Origin: Coleofasciculaceae cyanobacterium
GTDB lineage: Bacteria > Cyanobacteriota > Cyanobacteriia > Cyanobacteriales > Xenococcaceae
Assembly (NCBI GenBank): GCA_036703275.1
Contig: DATNPK010000096.1
Span: 1-64,000 of the forward strand
Direction of reading: 5' to 3'
Length of the DNA: 64,000 bases
Within the stretch, counting starts at the first letter, position 1, and each line of letters opens with the position of its first letter. A program made the position numbers and the translations under genes. Shown in pieces: positions 37,328 through 47,677 of this stretch. The notes under the pieces were generated by a model that searched no databases, was not told the DNA's origin, and saw nothing but the letters and a program-made list of their open reading frames with translations.

Positions 37328-38224
37328 GTGGCAAATATTGAGTATCTATCCAAACTAAAACAAGGTGTAGCTAGTTGGATGAACTGGCTAGATAGTCATC
37401 ATCAACCAGAAATTGATTTAATTAATGCCGATCTTCACGGCGTAAACTTACCAGAAGCTTATTTAGTCAAAGCCAACTTATCAGGATCCGATCTCACTGG
37501 CGCACAGCTACGACAAGCCAATCTTACAGGGGCGAATTTAACAGAAGCAGAATTGATTGATGCTAATCTTCAACAGGCTAACTTGACAGGAGCCAATTTA
37601 CAGTCTGCTTATCTAATCAATGCGGATTTTTATCAGGCTAATCTAATTGGTTCAGATCTTAGATCGGTTATGGGACGAGGGGCAAACTTTAGTCAGGCTA
37701 ACTTGATTGGCACTTCGATTCGACAGGCAAGACTGCCCCAGGTTAACTTTATGGAGGCTAAATTAAATCGAGCCAACTTAAGTGAGACAAATTTGGTTAA
37801 GGCTAGTTTTGATCGCGCAGATTTATCGGGGGCTAACTTTTTTGAAGCGGAATTACAGTCGGCTAGTTTTTATCAGGCTAACCTATATCGGGTCAAAGCG
37901 ATCGCCACTCATCTAAGTTATAGTTATTTTCTGGCTAGTAATTTAGTTCAGGCTAGCTTGGTTCGATGCGATTTGCGTTGGGCAAACTTAAGCTACGCTA
38001 ACCTTCAAAGTGCAGACTTGCAGCAAACAAAATTGCGAGGTACAAATTTAACTAGAGCCAACCTGACAGGCGCAAATCTATCAGGGGCAAACCTCAGAGG
38101 AACAAACTTCACTAACGCCAATCTTTCTCAAGCTAATTTAACTGGGGCAGATATTGAAGATACAATTTTTAACAAGGCAATACTTACAGAAACAATTATG
38201 CCTGATGGTACAGTACATTATTAG
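37328..38224 (+). CDS. Pentapeptide-repeat protein
   Basis: From about residue 27 to the end the 298 residues are a run of A(D/N)LXX pentapeptides (ANLSGSDLTGAQLRQANLTG and so on), which fold as a right-handed square beta-helix. The first 25 residues (ANIEYLSKLKQGVASWMNWL) form a short helix cap. Start is GTG at 37328. Cyanobacteria have dozens of such proteins with mostly unknown function. No signal peptide is seen, so it is likely cytoplasmic. Confidence 0.88.
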   Translation: MANIEYLSKLKQGVASWMNWLDSHHQPEIDLINADLHGVNLPEAYLVKANLSGSDLTGAQLRQANLTGANLTEAELIDANLQQANLTGANLQSAYLINADFYQANLIGSDLRSVMGRGANFSQANLIGTSIRQARLPQVNFMEAKLNRANLSETNLVKASFDRADLSGANFFEAELQSASFYQANLYRVKAIATHLSYSYFLASNLVQASLVRCDLRWANLSYANLQSADLQQTKLRGTNLTRANLTGANLSGANLRGTNFTNANLSQANLTGADIEDTIFNKAILTETIMPDGTVHY

Positions 38225-38271
38225 GCTGGTTCTTAGTCAGCTTTGATCGGTGTCCAGAAAAAACCAAGGTT

Positions 38272-39309
38272 TTAAATCGCCTCCAAATACTTCTCTTTTT
38301 CTTGACGATTTGCTAAGCGCACAATTCCTAAAGAGCTTTCCCCAGAAAAGATAACGTAGCCGTAACCGTATTGCTTAACTACAGCTATTTGCTGTTGAAT
38401 TTCTGCCAAAGACTTTGGTTTTGACCACCAGCCAGCATAGATACCTACCGCTACGTCCACATACTTACTCACTTCCAATAAAATAGAATTATCGATCGCC
38501 AATGCGACTTGTAAGCTAGTTGGGCGATAAAGCTGCATCACTAATTCATCGAATAGTCCCGATTTAATCCAGGCTAGCCAGTCTTGAGAATATTTCTTTT
38601 GAGAAAACCCTAAAGGATTAGGAGATAGAGAGATAATCAAGTCTGGTCTAACTTTTCTAACTGCTTCAACAACTTGGTGGGTTAATTCTGTCATCGCCTC
38701 GGCTTTATTACCAAACTGGATTGGTATTCCCCAATGATCGTCTATCTGGATACCGTCAAGTTCGAGGTAGGATGCTGCAACTTCGGTAAATAAATTAACA
38801 AAATATTGCTGCACTTCAGGATTATCGGGATCTAACCACCAATGATTGTCAATCAGCTTTTCGTTACTGCTGGTAGTTAAAATCCAGTCAGGATGCTGCT
38901 GGGCTAATCTAGCGTTGGCAAAAGTCATCATGCCATGTTCGTACCAGGCATAAACTTTTAAACCTTGACGTTTACCTTCTGAAATAGCCGTCTTTAAAGG
39001 ATTAGTAAAAGGTAAAGACAAAAGATAGTTTCTCGGTGCATATTTACTAGAATAAGTTGTTCCGCCGTTGTAAACGTCAACATAAACTCGATTGTAATTC
39101 AGACGAGATAGCTGATAAAACACATTATCTGTCAAGGCAGTATAGGTCAAAAAAGCGCTGCCAACATGACTTAGCCAAACTCCTTTTATCGAATTAGATC
39201 GTTGTGGTGTATAGCTTGGCGCTAAGGTTAATCGGCTTAATATAATAAATATAATAATTCCGACAGCGAACCATAATAGCGATCGCTTGATTTGCTTGAT
39301 AACCATCAA
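38272..39309 (-). CDS. GHL10-type glycosyl-hydrolase-like protein
   Basis: The 345 residues start with a basic N-terminus and one hydrophobic helix (about 11-26), so the enzyme is secreted or membrane-anchored. The TIM-barrel part shows KGVWLSHVGSAFL, YAWYEHGMMTFANARLAQQHPDW and the acidic active-site strand DGIQIDDHWGIP, as in the DUF187/GHL10 family. Related enzymes act on polysaccharides or peptidoglycan; the substrate is unknown here. It converges on the pentapeptide gene. Confidence 0.82.
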   Translation of the reverse strand: MMVIKQIKRSLLWFAVGIIIFIILSRLTLAPSYTPQRSNSIKGVWLSHVGSAFLTYTALTDNVFYQLSRLNYNRVYVDVYNGGTTYSSKYAPRNYLLSLPFTNPLKTAISEGKRQGLKVYAWYEHGMMTFANARLAQQHPDWILTTSSNEKLIDNHWWLDPDNPEVQQYFVNLFTEVAASYLELDGIQIDDHWGIPIQFGNKAEAMTELTHQVVEAVRKVRPDLIISLSPNPLGFSQKKYSQDWLAWIKSGLFDELVMQLYRPTSLQVALAIDNSILLEVSKYVDVAVGIYAGWWSKPKSLAEIQQQIAVVKQYGYGYVIFSGESSLGIVRLANRQEKEKYLEAI

Positions 39310-39549
39310 AATTAATTAATAGCTACGATTATTTTTATTGGCATCACTCCCAACACAAGCGGAAATACCAAAATTAATTAAAGGAACAAAGGTATCATAT
39401 CCTGCATTTTCAGCTTTGCCCATGCCTGATGCTGGAGAGAAGATTATCGGTTTACCAATAGCTATGAAAGTTTTAAGCTCGTTTTAAGCAAACTTTGAGA
39501 ATTTAAATTATAGAGTTAAGGTAAAGGCGATATCCAGACATCACAAATC

Positions 39550-40332
39550 ATGAGAACCAATAAATATGAGTACTTTGAAGTAGCCATGCTAGTCTTACTT
39601 GGCATAACTTTAGCTGCTGCACCAGCCCAGGCGCAAGAAGCAGCGGGTCAAGGTGGCTTTAATCCTCAAGAATTATTACGAAATGCGCTGCAATGGGTTG
39701 ATAATTTAGGCGCGATTACCCTTTTTGGGATAGATTTGGCGATCGCACCAGTTGCTTTTATCCTAATTTATATTGTGGCTACGGTGGCATTTCTGCCTGG
39801 TTCGGTACTTACTTTGGGTGCAGGAGTGGTATTTGGCATAGTTCAAGGAACGATTTATGTCCTGATTGGCGCAACTGTTGGGGCAACTTTGGCTTTTTTA
39901 ATTGGTCGTTATTTAGCCAGACAATGGATCTCAAAAAAAATTGCGGAAAATCAAAAATTTAGAGCGATCAATCGCGCCATTAGCAAGGAGGGTTGGAAAA
40001 TAGTTCTCTTGGCCCGATTATCGCCAATATTTCCCTTTAATCTGCTTAATTATGGCTTGGGTGTTACGGGAGTATCTTTGAAAGACTATGTTTTAGCTTC
40101 GATAGGAATGATTCCTGGCACAATCATGTATGTCTATATTGGTTCTTTAGCTGGCAGCATTGCAACTATTGGTGGGGAAACGAATGCTAACCCGATAGCT
40201 CAATGGCCGCTCAGGATTATTGGTTTTATTGCTACGGTGGCAGTTACTCTCTACGTAACTAAAATTGCTCGTAAAGCCTTGGACGAATCAATCGAAGCTG
40301 GCGAACCCAGGGGGAATGAACAACAGATTTAA
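39550..40332 (+). CDS. VTT-domain (TVP38/DedA-like) membrane protein
   Basis: The 260 residues begin with a hydrophobic segment ending APAQAQEA, which reads like a cleavable signal. They then show the VTT core: FLPGSVLTLGAGVVFGIVQG, GATVGATLAFLIGRYLARQW, the conserved LLARLSPIFPFNLLNYGLGV loop and IPGTIMYVYIGSLAG. VTT proteins are proposed lipid scramblases or transporters. A flavin disulfide oxidoreductase gene follows within 20 bp; this pair recurs in cyanobacteria. Confidence 0.87.
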   Translation: MRTNKYEYFEVAMLVLLGITLAAAPAQAQEAAGQGGFNPQELLRNALQWVDNLGAITLFGIDLAIAPVAFILIYIVATVAFLPGSVLTLGAGVVFGIVQGTIYVLIGATVGATLAFLIGRYLARQWISKKIAENQKFRAINRAISKEGWKIVLLARLSPIFPFNLLNYGLGVTGVSLKDYVLASIGMIPGTIMYVYIGSLAGSIATIGGETNANPIAQWPLRIIGFIATVAVTLYVTKIARKALDESIEAGEPRGNEQQI

Positions 40333-40351
40333 TTTTTACCAGTGCTTAATT

Positions 40352-41896
40352 ATGAATAATCAAGACCATGCTGTTACCATCCTACCGATGGATAAATATA
40401 ACCAGGAGTTATTGGCAAACGTTCATCCGCCTGATTGGACAAACCCTACACCTACCGACTGTTACGATTTGCTCGTTATTGGGGCGGGTACAGCAGGATT
40501 AGTTACGGCTAAAGGTGCAGCGGGGTTGGGTATTGGTTTTAAGGTAGCCATGATTGAAAGGAATCTGATGGGGGGAGACTGTTTAAATGTTGGCTGTGTC
40601 CCTTCTAAGTGCTTAATTCGCTCTTCCCGTGTAGTGGCAGAGATTAAACAAGCTCTACCTTATGGAATTCAGCCTCCAGACCGTATTGAGGTAGATTTTT
40701 CGGCGGTGATGGCAAGGATGCGTCAGGTAAGAACTAAAATTAGTCCTGTAGATTCGGCGGTAGCAGCCAAAAAAGCAGGAGTAGATGTGTTTTTTGGTGA
40801 AGCAAGGTTTAAAAGCGAAAATACGATTGCCGTAAATGGACAAACCCTCAAGTTTAAAAAAGCAGTAATTGCTGCTGGGGCGAGAGCAGTTGAACCAAAA
40901 ATTGCGGGCATAGAAGAAGTTGGTTATTTGACGAATGAAACTGTTTTTTCTCTGACGGAATTACCAAAAAGATTGGCGGTAATTGGCGGAGGGCCAATTG
41001 GTTGCGAGTTGGCGCAGGCTTTTCAGCGTTTAGGTAGCCAAGTGATTTTATTTCACAAGGGCGATCGCTTGCTTAATAAAGAAGATCCAGAAGCAGCAGA
41101 GGTGGTGCAGCAGGCATTGAGCGAAGAGGGGATTCGTTTGGTATTAAATTGTCAGTTGCAGGAAGTAAAACAAAATCTTGAAGGCAAGATAATTAGCTTT
41201 GTTGGCGATGCAGGGTCAGAATCAGTTGTTGTAGATGAGATCTTGGTAGGCACGGGTAGACAGCCTAATATAGAAAACCTGAATTTAGCAGCGGCAAACG
41301 TAGAATATGACCCTAAAAAAGGAGTTAAAGTCAACGATCATCTGCAAACTACTAACTCTAAGATTTACGGTGCAGGAGATATCTGCATGAACTGGAAGTT
41401 TACCCATGCAGCGGATGCAGCAGCCAGAATTGTGATTAAAAATACTCTATTTGCTCCTTTTGGCTTGGGCAAATCCAAGCTTAGCGATCTGATTATGCCT
41501 TGGGTAACTTATACCGATCCTGAAATTGCTCATGTCGGAATGTATGAAGAAGAGGCAAAGGCAAAAGGAATTGACTGTCAGACAATTAAAATCGACTTTG
41601 ACGATCTCGATCGCGCTTTAGCTGACGGAGAAACAGAAGGCTTACTCAAAATATTACACAAACGCGGTTCGGACGAAATTCTCGGGGCTACTCTGGTTGC
41701 TCGTCATGGGGGAGAAATGATTAGCGAGATTACTACCGCGATGATTGGCGGGATCGGGTTAAGTAAGATGTCTACTGTCATTCACCCCTATCCGACTCAG
41801 GCTGCTGTCATAAAACAGGCTGCCGATGCTTATCGTCGGACTTTATTAACCGAGAGAACTAAGAAATTATTGGGTTTTTTGACTAAGCTCTCTTAA
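40352..41896 (+). CDS. FAD/NAD(P) disulfide oxidoreductase, mercuric-reductase-like
   Basis: The 514 residues have a FAD-binding GAGTAGLVTAKGAA, the redox disulfide GGDCLNVGCVPSKCLI, an NAD loop IGGGPIGCELAQAF, the second FAD motif IYGAGDI and a C-terminal dimerisation domain with HPYPTQAAV. MerA-type metal ligands (a C-terminal Cys pair, N-terminal HMA domain) are not seen, so it is probably not a true mercuric reductase. I place the start at ATG 40352; the longer frame from a TTG at 40265 would overlap the VTT gene by 68 bp and adds residues without family likeness. Confidence 0.88.
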   Translation: MNNQDHAVTILPMDKYNQELLANVHPPDWTNPTPTDCYDLLVIGAGTAGLVTAKGAAGLGIGFKVAMIERNLMGGDCLNVGCVPSKCLIRSSRVVAEIKQALPYGIQPPDRIEVDFSAVMARMRQVRTKISPVDSAVAAKKAGVDVFFGEARFKSENTIAVNGQTLKFKKAVIAAGARAVEPKIAGIEEVGYLTNETVFSLTELPKRLAVIGGGPIGCELAQAFQRLGSQVILFHKGDRLLNKEDPEAAEVVQQALSEEGIRLVLNCQLQEVKQNLEGKIISFVGDAGSESVVVDEILVGTGRQPNIENLNLAAANVEYDPKKGVKVNDHLQTTNSKIYGAGDICMNWKFTHAADAAARIVIKNTLFAPFGLGKSKLSDLIMPWVTYTDPEIAHVGMYEEEAKAKGIDCQTIKIDFDDLDRALADGETEGLLKILHKRGSDEILGATLVARHGGEMISEITTAMIGGIGLSKMSTVIHPYPTQAAVIKQAADAYRRTLLTERTKKLLGFLTKLS

Positions 41897-41961
41897 TTTT
41901 CCCGTAGGGTAGGTCAATCGTGGGTTAATTAATGGTCATGACTAGATCTACTAACCCTTAT

Positions 41962-43365
41962 TTATGTTGTACAGAGATTAACTGGTAGACAAATAATAAA
42001 ACAAGTTTTTCCTGGTTCAGATTCGAGGGAGACTGAGCCGCGATGACGATTCTCAACTATGCGCCGAACGTTATCTAAACCTAATCCTGAGCCTTTGCCA
42101 ACGGTTTTGGTAGTAAAAAAGGGTTCAAAGATACGAGACTGAATTTCAGAGGGAATACCACAGCCTGAATCAATGACTTTAACAATAATGCGATCGCCTT
42201 TATTCACGGTAATAATTTCCAGATTGCCTTTTTCTGACATCGCATCAATGCTGTTGTCGATTAAATTAGTCCAAACCTGATTTAATTCGCTGCCAAAAGC
42301 CAGTATTTTCGGTAGAGCGCGATCGTAGGTGCGTTTGATTTTTACTCCTTGTTTAAGCTTATGAGAGAGAAGCTGGATCGTGTCTTCCAAACCCTGATGG
42401 ACATCTACCTCTTGTTTGGCACCTCGATCTAAATGAGAATACGATCGCATTGACTGAACTAGATCGGAAACTCGTTCTGCACCCCGCAATCCAGACTGAA
42501 TCATTACCATCACTTCAAAAGACAAAGCCAGCCAGCGCAAACCCATATCTTTTAGTTCTGTGGTGTCGTCGCGCCAGCGCGCCATTAATTCATCTAACAT
42601 TATGGGTTGAACATTCCCTGCTGCCAAAGGTTCGGCTAGCTTCCAGGCTTCTTTTACGCCATAGTTTTCTAACCAGTCTAAAATCGCATCTTCTCGATCC
42701 ATCATCGCCAAAGGATCATAGCGATCGCTCTGGATGAAATCATAGCCCTCGTCTCTTAGCTTAAGCCATTGAGCTGTATGTGCTTCATCTACGTTGCGCT
42801 GTCCATAAACTAGATTCATGCGCTGTAGTTCCAGCATTGCTGGCATAATATCCTTGAGCGATCGCACTACCGCAGCAGCAGGGTTATTGAGTTCATGAGC
42901 CAAACCTGCTGCTAATGTCCCCAAAGCTGCCATTTTTTCCCGATTTTGAATAAAAGACTGCAATCCTTTGACTCGGCTTTGTACCGTTTTAAAAACTGTC
43001 CTTTCAAAGTCACGGCATTGATGTACAAGCTGCAAGAAATCTTCTGAAGTAATTTCATGAATCTGGCAATCGCTCAAAGCTCTTAGGGTAACTGGCACCA
43101 AATCGTCCGTCATGATCTGGATTTCACCAAAAAAAGCAGGCGCATGGTGTTGTCCAATCGGCATTTCTATCCCTTCACTAAATCGGGTAATACCAATACT
43201 GCCAGATGTCAGAATAAAAAAGCCTTGGTGAGGATCTCCCTCCTGTACCAAAGTGTCTCCCTTAGCCAATTCTAATTTACTAGCGCGATCGCATACCCAC
43301 TTTAGGCGATCGCTTTCCAACTTTTGAAACAACTCTAGCTTTAACAGTTCTTCAGAACACAGCAT
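41962..43365 (-). CDS. Sensor histidine kinase with N-terminal cyclic-nucleotide-binding-type domain
   Basis: Residues about 10-125 form a CAP-type effector domain (LAKGDTLVQEGDPHQGFFIL-TSG, GEIQIMT). The H-box is LAAGLAHELNNPAAAV (His near 158). The ATPase domain has NLIDNSIDAM, DSGCGIP, FEPFFTTK and GSGLGL. No membrane helix, so it is cytoplasmic. A long insert between H-box and ATPase (DIMPAMLELQRMNLVYGQRN onward) is shared with a cyanobacterial kinase group. There is no adjacent response regulator. The thioredoxin-reductase fusion at 53.9 kb belongs to a class that elsewhere sits beside such kinases. Confidence 0.88.
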   Translation of the reverse strand: MLCSEELLKLELFQKLESDRLKWVCDRASKLELAKGDTLVQEGDPHQGFFILTSGSIGITRFSEGIEMPIGQHHAPAFFGEIQIMTDDLVPVTLRALSDCQIHEITSEDFLQLVHQCRDFERTVFKTVQSRVKGLQSFIQNREKMAALGTLAAGLAHELNNPAAAVVRSLKDIMPAMLELQRMNLVYGQRNVDEAHTAQWLKLRDEGYDFIQSDRYDPLAMMDREDAILDWLENYGVKEAWKLAEPLAAGNVQPIMLDELMARWRDDTTELKDMGLRWLALSFEVMVMIQSGLRGAERVSDLVQSMRSYSHLDRGAKQEVDVHQGLEDTIQLLSHKLKQGVKIKRTYDRALPKILAFGSELNQVWTNLIDNSIDAMSEKGNLEIITVNKGDRIIVKVIDSGCGIPSEIQSRIFEPFFTTKTVGKGSGLGLDNVRRIVENRHRGSVSLESEPGKTCFIICLPVNLCTT

Positions 43366-43429
43366 GGTTAGATAATTTGGTTTTCTTACTTGAGAATTTT
43401 AAAGTATTTCACAGATGATGGTTAATTAT

Positions 43430-44690
43430 TCATTGAGCTGGCGATCGAAACGTCGATATTGCCAAAATAAATACTAAATGCAATTAATAAGTGTTCTAAA
43501 GATTTAATTAACCACCGAGCGTCTTGAATGTTTTGTAGCTGATAGTAAGTCACAATTAGGTAAATTTTTTTCTCCAGATCTGCTGTTGATTCAGGACAAA
43601 TTGTTTTGGCTGGGTAGCTAGAGCAGATCGACGATTAAAAAGCTAAACAGCTGGCGACAAGTCTGTAAAATTAGAGTTCTGTTGAGCGGTTTGGCATCTG
43701 ATTGAGGAAAGATGTCTGCTAATTTTTGTTCGAGCCTGGGTTTAAATTGATAGGTACTTTTTCTCGGTTTAATATTGCAGGTTAAGAAATGATATAAATC
43801 TTGTTTAAATACCTGATAATTATTGCGTAGGTCATATTAGAGCCATAAAACGTTGCGATCGCTCTAATATGGTTTGGTTATGTTCTATCTTACCTACATA
43901 CTGTTGCAAGGCAATTCTAAAAGCTTTTTCTCAGAGCAAACTAGGATTATCGACTTTGGTAATTATTTTCCCTGCGCCCTTTGCCAATAGCTTCATCTTG
44001 GCAAGCTGTTTTAATCTCAAACGATAAATAATATACTGAGACAACAAAATTTCCAAGTCTTTTTGACGATCTCGCTCTAACTTGTGGATAAATGTCGTCA
44101 GGCGATCGATCTGAGCCTTTTGAGGGCAAAAGTACTTATATAAATATGTGTAGCGTAATAAATAAGAGTTGACCAGAGTTTTACGATGGTTATTGCTGCT
44201 ATTTGATACTACTTCATTGGTTGCGATCACAGTGGCTAAATTATGATTGGCAATTGTTTGAGGATTAATAATCGCGATAACAGCTTTTAATTGCAGGTAT
44301 GATTCTGTCTGCTGATAATTTTTGATTAGTTGAATCAACTGTTTGCGACGGCGAGCGTATGATTTGAGCGAACCGATAGTATCAAAAGTATTTAGCAGTA
44401 GGGGAACATAAACTATTGTTTCTGGTTTGTTTAACCAACAGTCCAAAATTAAATAGCAACAATAGCTTAAGAATTTATCGAATTGTTGTGTCTGGGAGGA
44501 AAAAATTATCTTTTCTAGTGCTTTAGCTACTTTGAGATCTTTGTTCTTACCCTGATGAAATAGCTGTTCAAATTCTTGGATTACTGCTGATGGCGATCGA
44601 ATAGCTGCACATTGTCGCAGGTATTCCTAGACAATATTACAATCTCGATCAATTGCCTGGTGAGTCGAACCACTTATGTCTCTAATCACT
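43430..44690 (-). pseudogene. Decayed tandem copy of the downstream unknown gene
   Basis: The minus strand reads, in several frames, a relative of the 439-residue protein encoded at 44729-46048. EYLRQCAAIRSPSAVIQEFE (44.6 kb) matches its start; the intact frame 43931-44446 matches its middle (LSQYIIYRLRLKQLAKMK, KVDNPSLL); ARWLIKSLEHLLIAFSIYFG near 43.45 kb matches its end (APWLVKSLENLQVAFSIHFG). Stops at 43931, near 44630 and in between, plus frame changes, break it. The copies lie head to tail, so this is a tandem duplication with one copy lost. Confidence 0.78.
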
Positions 44691-44728
44691 ACGAGAAATT
44701 AAATATAAACTTTCGTCACATTTTAACC

Positions 44729-46048
44729 TCAGATAATTTGAATTAGAGAAAAGTCTGCTTCACCAAAATGAATGCTAAAAGCCACCTGCAAATTTTCTAA
44801 CGACTTGACTAACCAGGGAGCGCGATCTTCAGCTACGGTTTCGTAATGGGAAAAAAGAATGGAAAATCTCTGTTCTAAATAGGGTTTAACCTTGCCACAC
44901 AAGAGTACTAATTTTAACAATAAGCCGATAGTTCTTACTTCTCCTAAATGATTGACTAAATCTAAATAATGCTCATGATTAAAGTTGCTTTTGCCATCTA
45001 CCACCAAAAATTTAAACAGTTGGCAATAGGTTCGCAGAGTTAAAAACTCATCTAGCTCTCGATGATCGAAGTCGGTTAAAGTTTCTTGTAAATAATTATG
45101 TAGTTCGTGATAAAAATTCAGCTCACCGTATTTTGAATCTACGCCAGAGATAATATATTCATATAAATCAGCTTTAAATTCTCGGTAGGTTTTGACTTGA
45201 CTAGTATGAGTTAGAAAATTTTGTGCCAGATCGTAATAACTATAGTTTTGCTCTACCTTGCCTATGTAATGACGCAAAGCCTTGTCCAATTCGCGATCGC
45301 TTAGTAAGGTAGGATTGTCTACTTTTTTGACTAATCTTTTGGGAATTTTATTTTGATTAGCAGCTTTGTATTGTTTGACTAGTCTTGTCAATCGTACACG
45401 ATTGGTAATGTATTGAGATAAGTTTAGTTCATAGTTTGATTGAATCCCCGACTGAATAGTTTGCACGGTTTGTTGAAATTCGTCGGTGCTAGCTTCGGTT
45501 AACAAACAGTGTTGATGCAGATAGGGATAACGCTGAATCAGATCTCCGACTGAGTTAGTTACAGTTTCGATGCGATGACTACGGCGTTTATCTGGCTCTA
45601 AGCTACCATCAATTAAACGAGCCAAACGCTGAATCCTCAAGTAGTATTCGGTGTTTTGAAAATCTTTGACTAATTGTCTTAGTTTGCGGGAAGTTCGAGA
45701 ATAAGCTTCCCCTGGAGGTAATGCTCGTTCAATCAAAATTAGCAGTTCAACAATTTCATATTTCAAATTAGGCTGCATTTGCCAACGATTGATTATAATG
45801 TGACAGCAACGATTGAAAAACAAGGGAAATTCTAACTCTGCATTATTAGCATCAATGATTTTTTCCAAAGCAGTGCGAATGTGATTATCTTTGTAGCCAG
45901 TCGCTCTAACAAATAAATGATTAAATCTCTCTAATACTTCAATAGAAGATTCGCTTTTGACACAATACAACAAATGATTGTAGATTTGCTGCTGTTCTTG
46001 TTTGGTTGAATGTGAAGTTTGTCGCCGTTTTATTCTGGTCACAATCAA
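44729..46048 (-). CDS. Unknown cyanobacterial protein, 439 residues
   Basis: I do not recognise a family. The protein is helical and rich in Leu, Tyr, Gln and charged residues, without membrane segment or signal. It opens with basic residues (IVTRIKRRQT) and has repeated arginine/leucine-rich helices (RTSRKLRQLVKDFQNTEYYL, NLSQYITNRVRLTRLVKQYK) and a long C-terminal part (ELDEFLTLRTYCQLFKFLVV). The frame is intact and a decayed copy lies directly downstream. Nothing nearby indicates a role. Confidence 0.6.
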   Translation of the reverse strand: MIVTRIKRRQTSHSTKQEQQQIYNHLLYCVKSESSIEVLERFNHLFVRATGYKDNHIRTALEKIIDANNAELEFPLFFNRCCHIIINRWQMQPNLKYEIVELLILIERALPPGEAYSRTSRKLRQLVKDFQNTEYYLRIQRLARLIDGSLEPDKRRSHRIETVTNSVGDLIQRYPYLHQHCLLTEASTDEFQQTVQTIQSGIQSNYELNLSQYITNRVRLTRLVKQYKAANQNKIPKRLVKKVDNPTLLSDRELDKALRHYIGKVEQNYSYYDLAQNFLTHTSQVKTYREFKADLYEYIISGVDSKYGELNFYHELHNYLQETLTDFDHRELDEFLTLRTYCQLFKFLVVDGKSNFNHEHYLDLVNHLGEVRTIGLLLKLVLLCGKVKPYLEQRFSILFSHYETVAEDRAPWLVKSLENLQVAFSIHFGEADFSLIQII

Positions 46049-46273
46049 TTATCCTTCCCTGACTTTATTTAGGGGAAATACAATATAAACAATGCTTAAA
46101 ATTTTAGTTATAAAACTATAATTTATTCTTAAATAGTAAAACCTTATTTTGTTTAATGCTGTAAATTTTTAATCAAGTTTTTTGCTAATTATTTTGATTA
46201 CATCTACCAAAACAAGCAGCCTATAATAGCAGTGAAAAACTATAATTAAGTGTTTTCCGACCTAATTAGCACC

Positions 46274-47620
46274 ATGAACCTCTATTTTTCTTTAGCACAA
46301 CTCAGTATAATTCTTAAAACTAATCCCTTAAATCTTGCTGCAAATGATTTAGATTTATCGGTATTTGGTATTACTACAGATACGCGCACTATAAAACCCC
46401 AAGAAGTATTTGTGGCTCTAGTGGGAGAAAATTTTGACGGACACAACTTTGTAGATCGAGCTATAGCCAAAGGCGCGATCGCGATTATTGTTAACCATCA
46501 AATAGAATCTTTAAATGTTCCCCAGTTTATTGTTGAGGACACCTTAAAAGCGTATCAACAAATTGCCCGCTGGTGGCGCGATCGCTTTAATATTCCCGTG
46601 ATTGGGGTAACGGGTTCGGTAGGAAAAACCAGTACTAAAGAATTAATCTCTGCCGTCTTAAGCACGCAAGGTAAGGCACTAAAAACTGAGGCCAACTTTA
46701 ACAATGAGATTGGTGTTCCCAAAACCTTGCTCCAAATTACCTCAGAACATGATTATGCTGTGATTGAAATGGCAATGCGAGGAGAGGGAGAAATTGCGCT
46801 ACTGTCAGAGATCGCTCGCCCCACTATAGGAATTATTACCAATGTAGGAACGGCTCATATTGGTCGTTTAGGCTCAAGAGAAGCGATCGCCAGAGCTAAA
46901 TGCGAACTTTTGGCACAGATGCCCCATACTAGCACCGCTATTTTAAATTACGACAATTCTTTGCTAATTGCAACCGCCGACAAAGTTTGGCAAGGAAAAA
47001 CAATTACCTATGGCTTGACGGGGGGAGATATCAAAGGAGAAATCAACGGGGATACTTTAAAAACTTTGGCACATAATTTCCCTTTACCTCTACCAGGAGA
47101 ACATAATGCCAGCAATTTTCTGGCAGCAATTGCAGTTGCTCGAGTCTTAAACCTAGATCTTGCTCCCTTAGTTGCAGGGTTACAGGTTGAATTGCCCCAA
47201 GGGCGATCGCGACGTTATGATTTACCTAGTGACGTAGTTCTTCTCGATGAAACCTACAATGCAGGTTTAGAATCGATGCTGGCTGCGATCGAGATGCTGA
47301 AGCAAACCCCTGGCAAAAGACACATTGCGGTGTTAGGCACGATGAAGGAATTAGGCCAACACTCATCCCAGCTACATCGCCAAGTAGGAGAAAAAGTCCA
47401 AGAACTAGGTGTCGATCTTTTATTAGTCTTAGCAGACGAAGCTGCAACTCAAGAAATTGCTCACAGTGCCAAAGGAATTGCTGCCGAATGTTTCAGCGAT
47501 CGCATTACTTTAACTAATAGATTAACAGAGATCATGCGTCCAGGCGATCGTATTTTGTGCAAGGCTTCTAACTCTGTTGGTTTAAGTAAAGTTGTAGAGG
47601 AATTAATCTTAAAGCAATAA
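46274..47620 (+). CDS. murF: UDP-MurNAc-tripeptide--D-Ala-D-Ala ligase
   Basis: MurF adds D-Ala-D-Ala to the peptidoglycan precursor in the cytoplasm. Visible are the N-terminal substrate domain (ITTDTRTIKPQEVFVALVGE), the ATP loop GVTGSVGKTSTKELI, NFNNEIGVPKTLL, EMAMRGEGEI, GEHNASNFLAA, DETYNAGLESMLAAI and the C-terminal LGTMKELG. I prefer ATG 46274 (448 residues); a GTG at 46250 would add eight residues. Monocistronic, with a hairpin right behind it. Confidence 0.93.
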   Translation: MNLYFSLAQLSIILKTNPLNLAANDLDLSVFGITTDTRTIKPQEVFVALVGENFDGHNFVDRAIAKGAIAIIVNHQIESLNVPQFIVEDTLKAYQQIARWWRDRFNIPVIGVTGSVGKTSTKELISAVLSTQGKALKTEANFNNEIGVPKTLLQITSEHDYAVIEMAMRGEGEIALLSEIARPTIGIITNVGTAHIGRLGSREAIARAKCELLAQMPHTSTAILNYDNSLLIATADKVWQGKTITYGLTGGDIKGEINGDTLKTLAHNFPLPLPGEHNASNFLAAIAVARVLNLDLAPLVAGLQVELPQGRSRRYDLPSDVVLLDETYNAGLESMLAAIEMLKQTPGKRHIAVLGTMKELGQHSSQLHRQVGEKVQELGVDLLLVLADEAATQEIAHSAKGIAAECFSDRITLTNRLTEIMRPGDRILCKASNSVGLSKVVEELILKQ

Positions 47621-47621
47621 A

Positions 47622-47655
47622 AAATGCAGAGATTTTGAATTATATCCCTGCATTT
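47622..47655. terminator. Hairpin between murF and ndhJ
   Basis: AAATGCAG (47622-47629) pairs with CTGCATTT (47648-47655). It sits between the convergent murF and ndhJ genes and can stop both transcripts; the stem is A/T-flanked on each side rather than followed by a long U-run. Confidence 0.5.
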
Positions 47656-47677
47656 AGTACTTCTGATGACTAATTAA

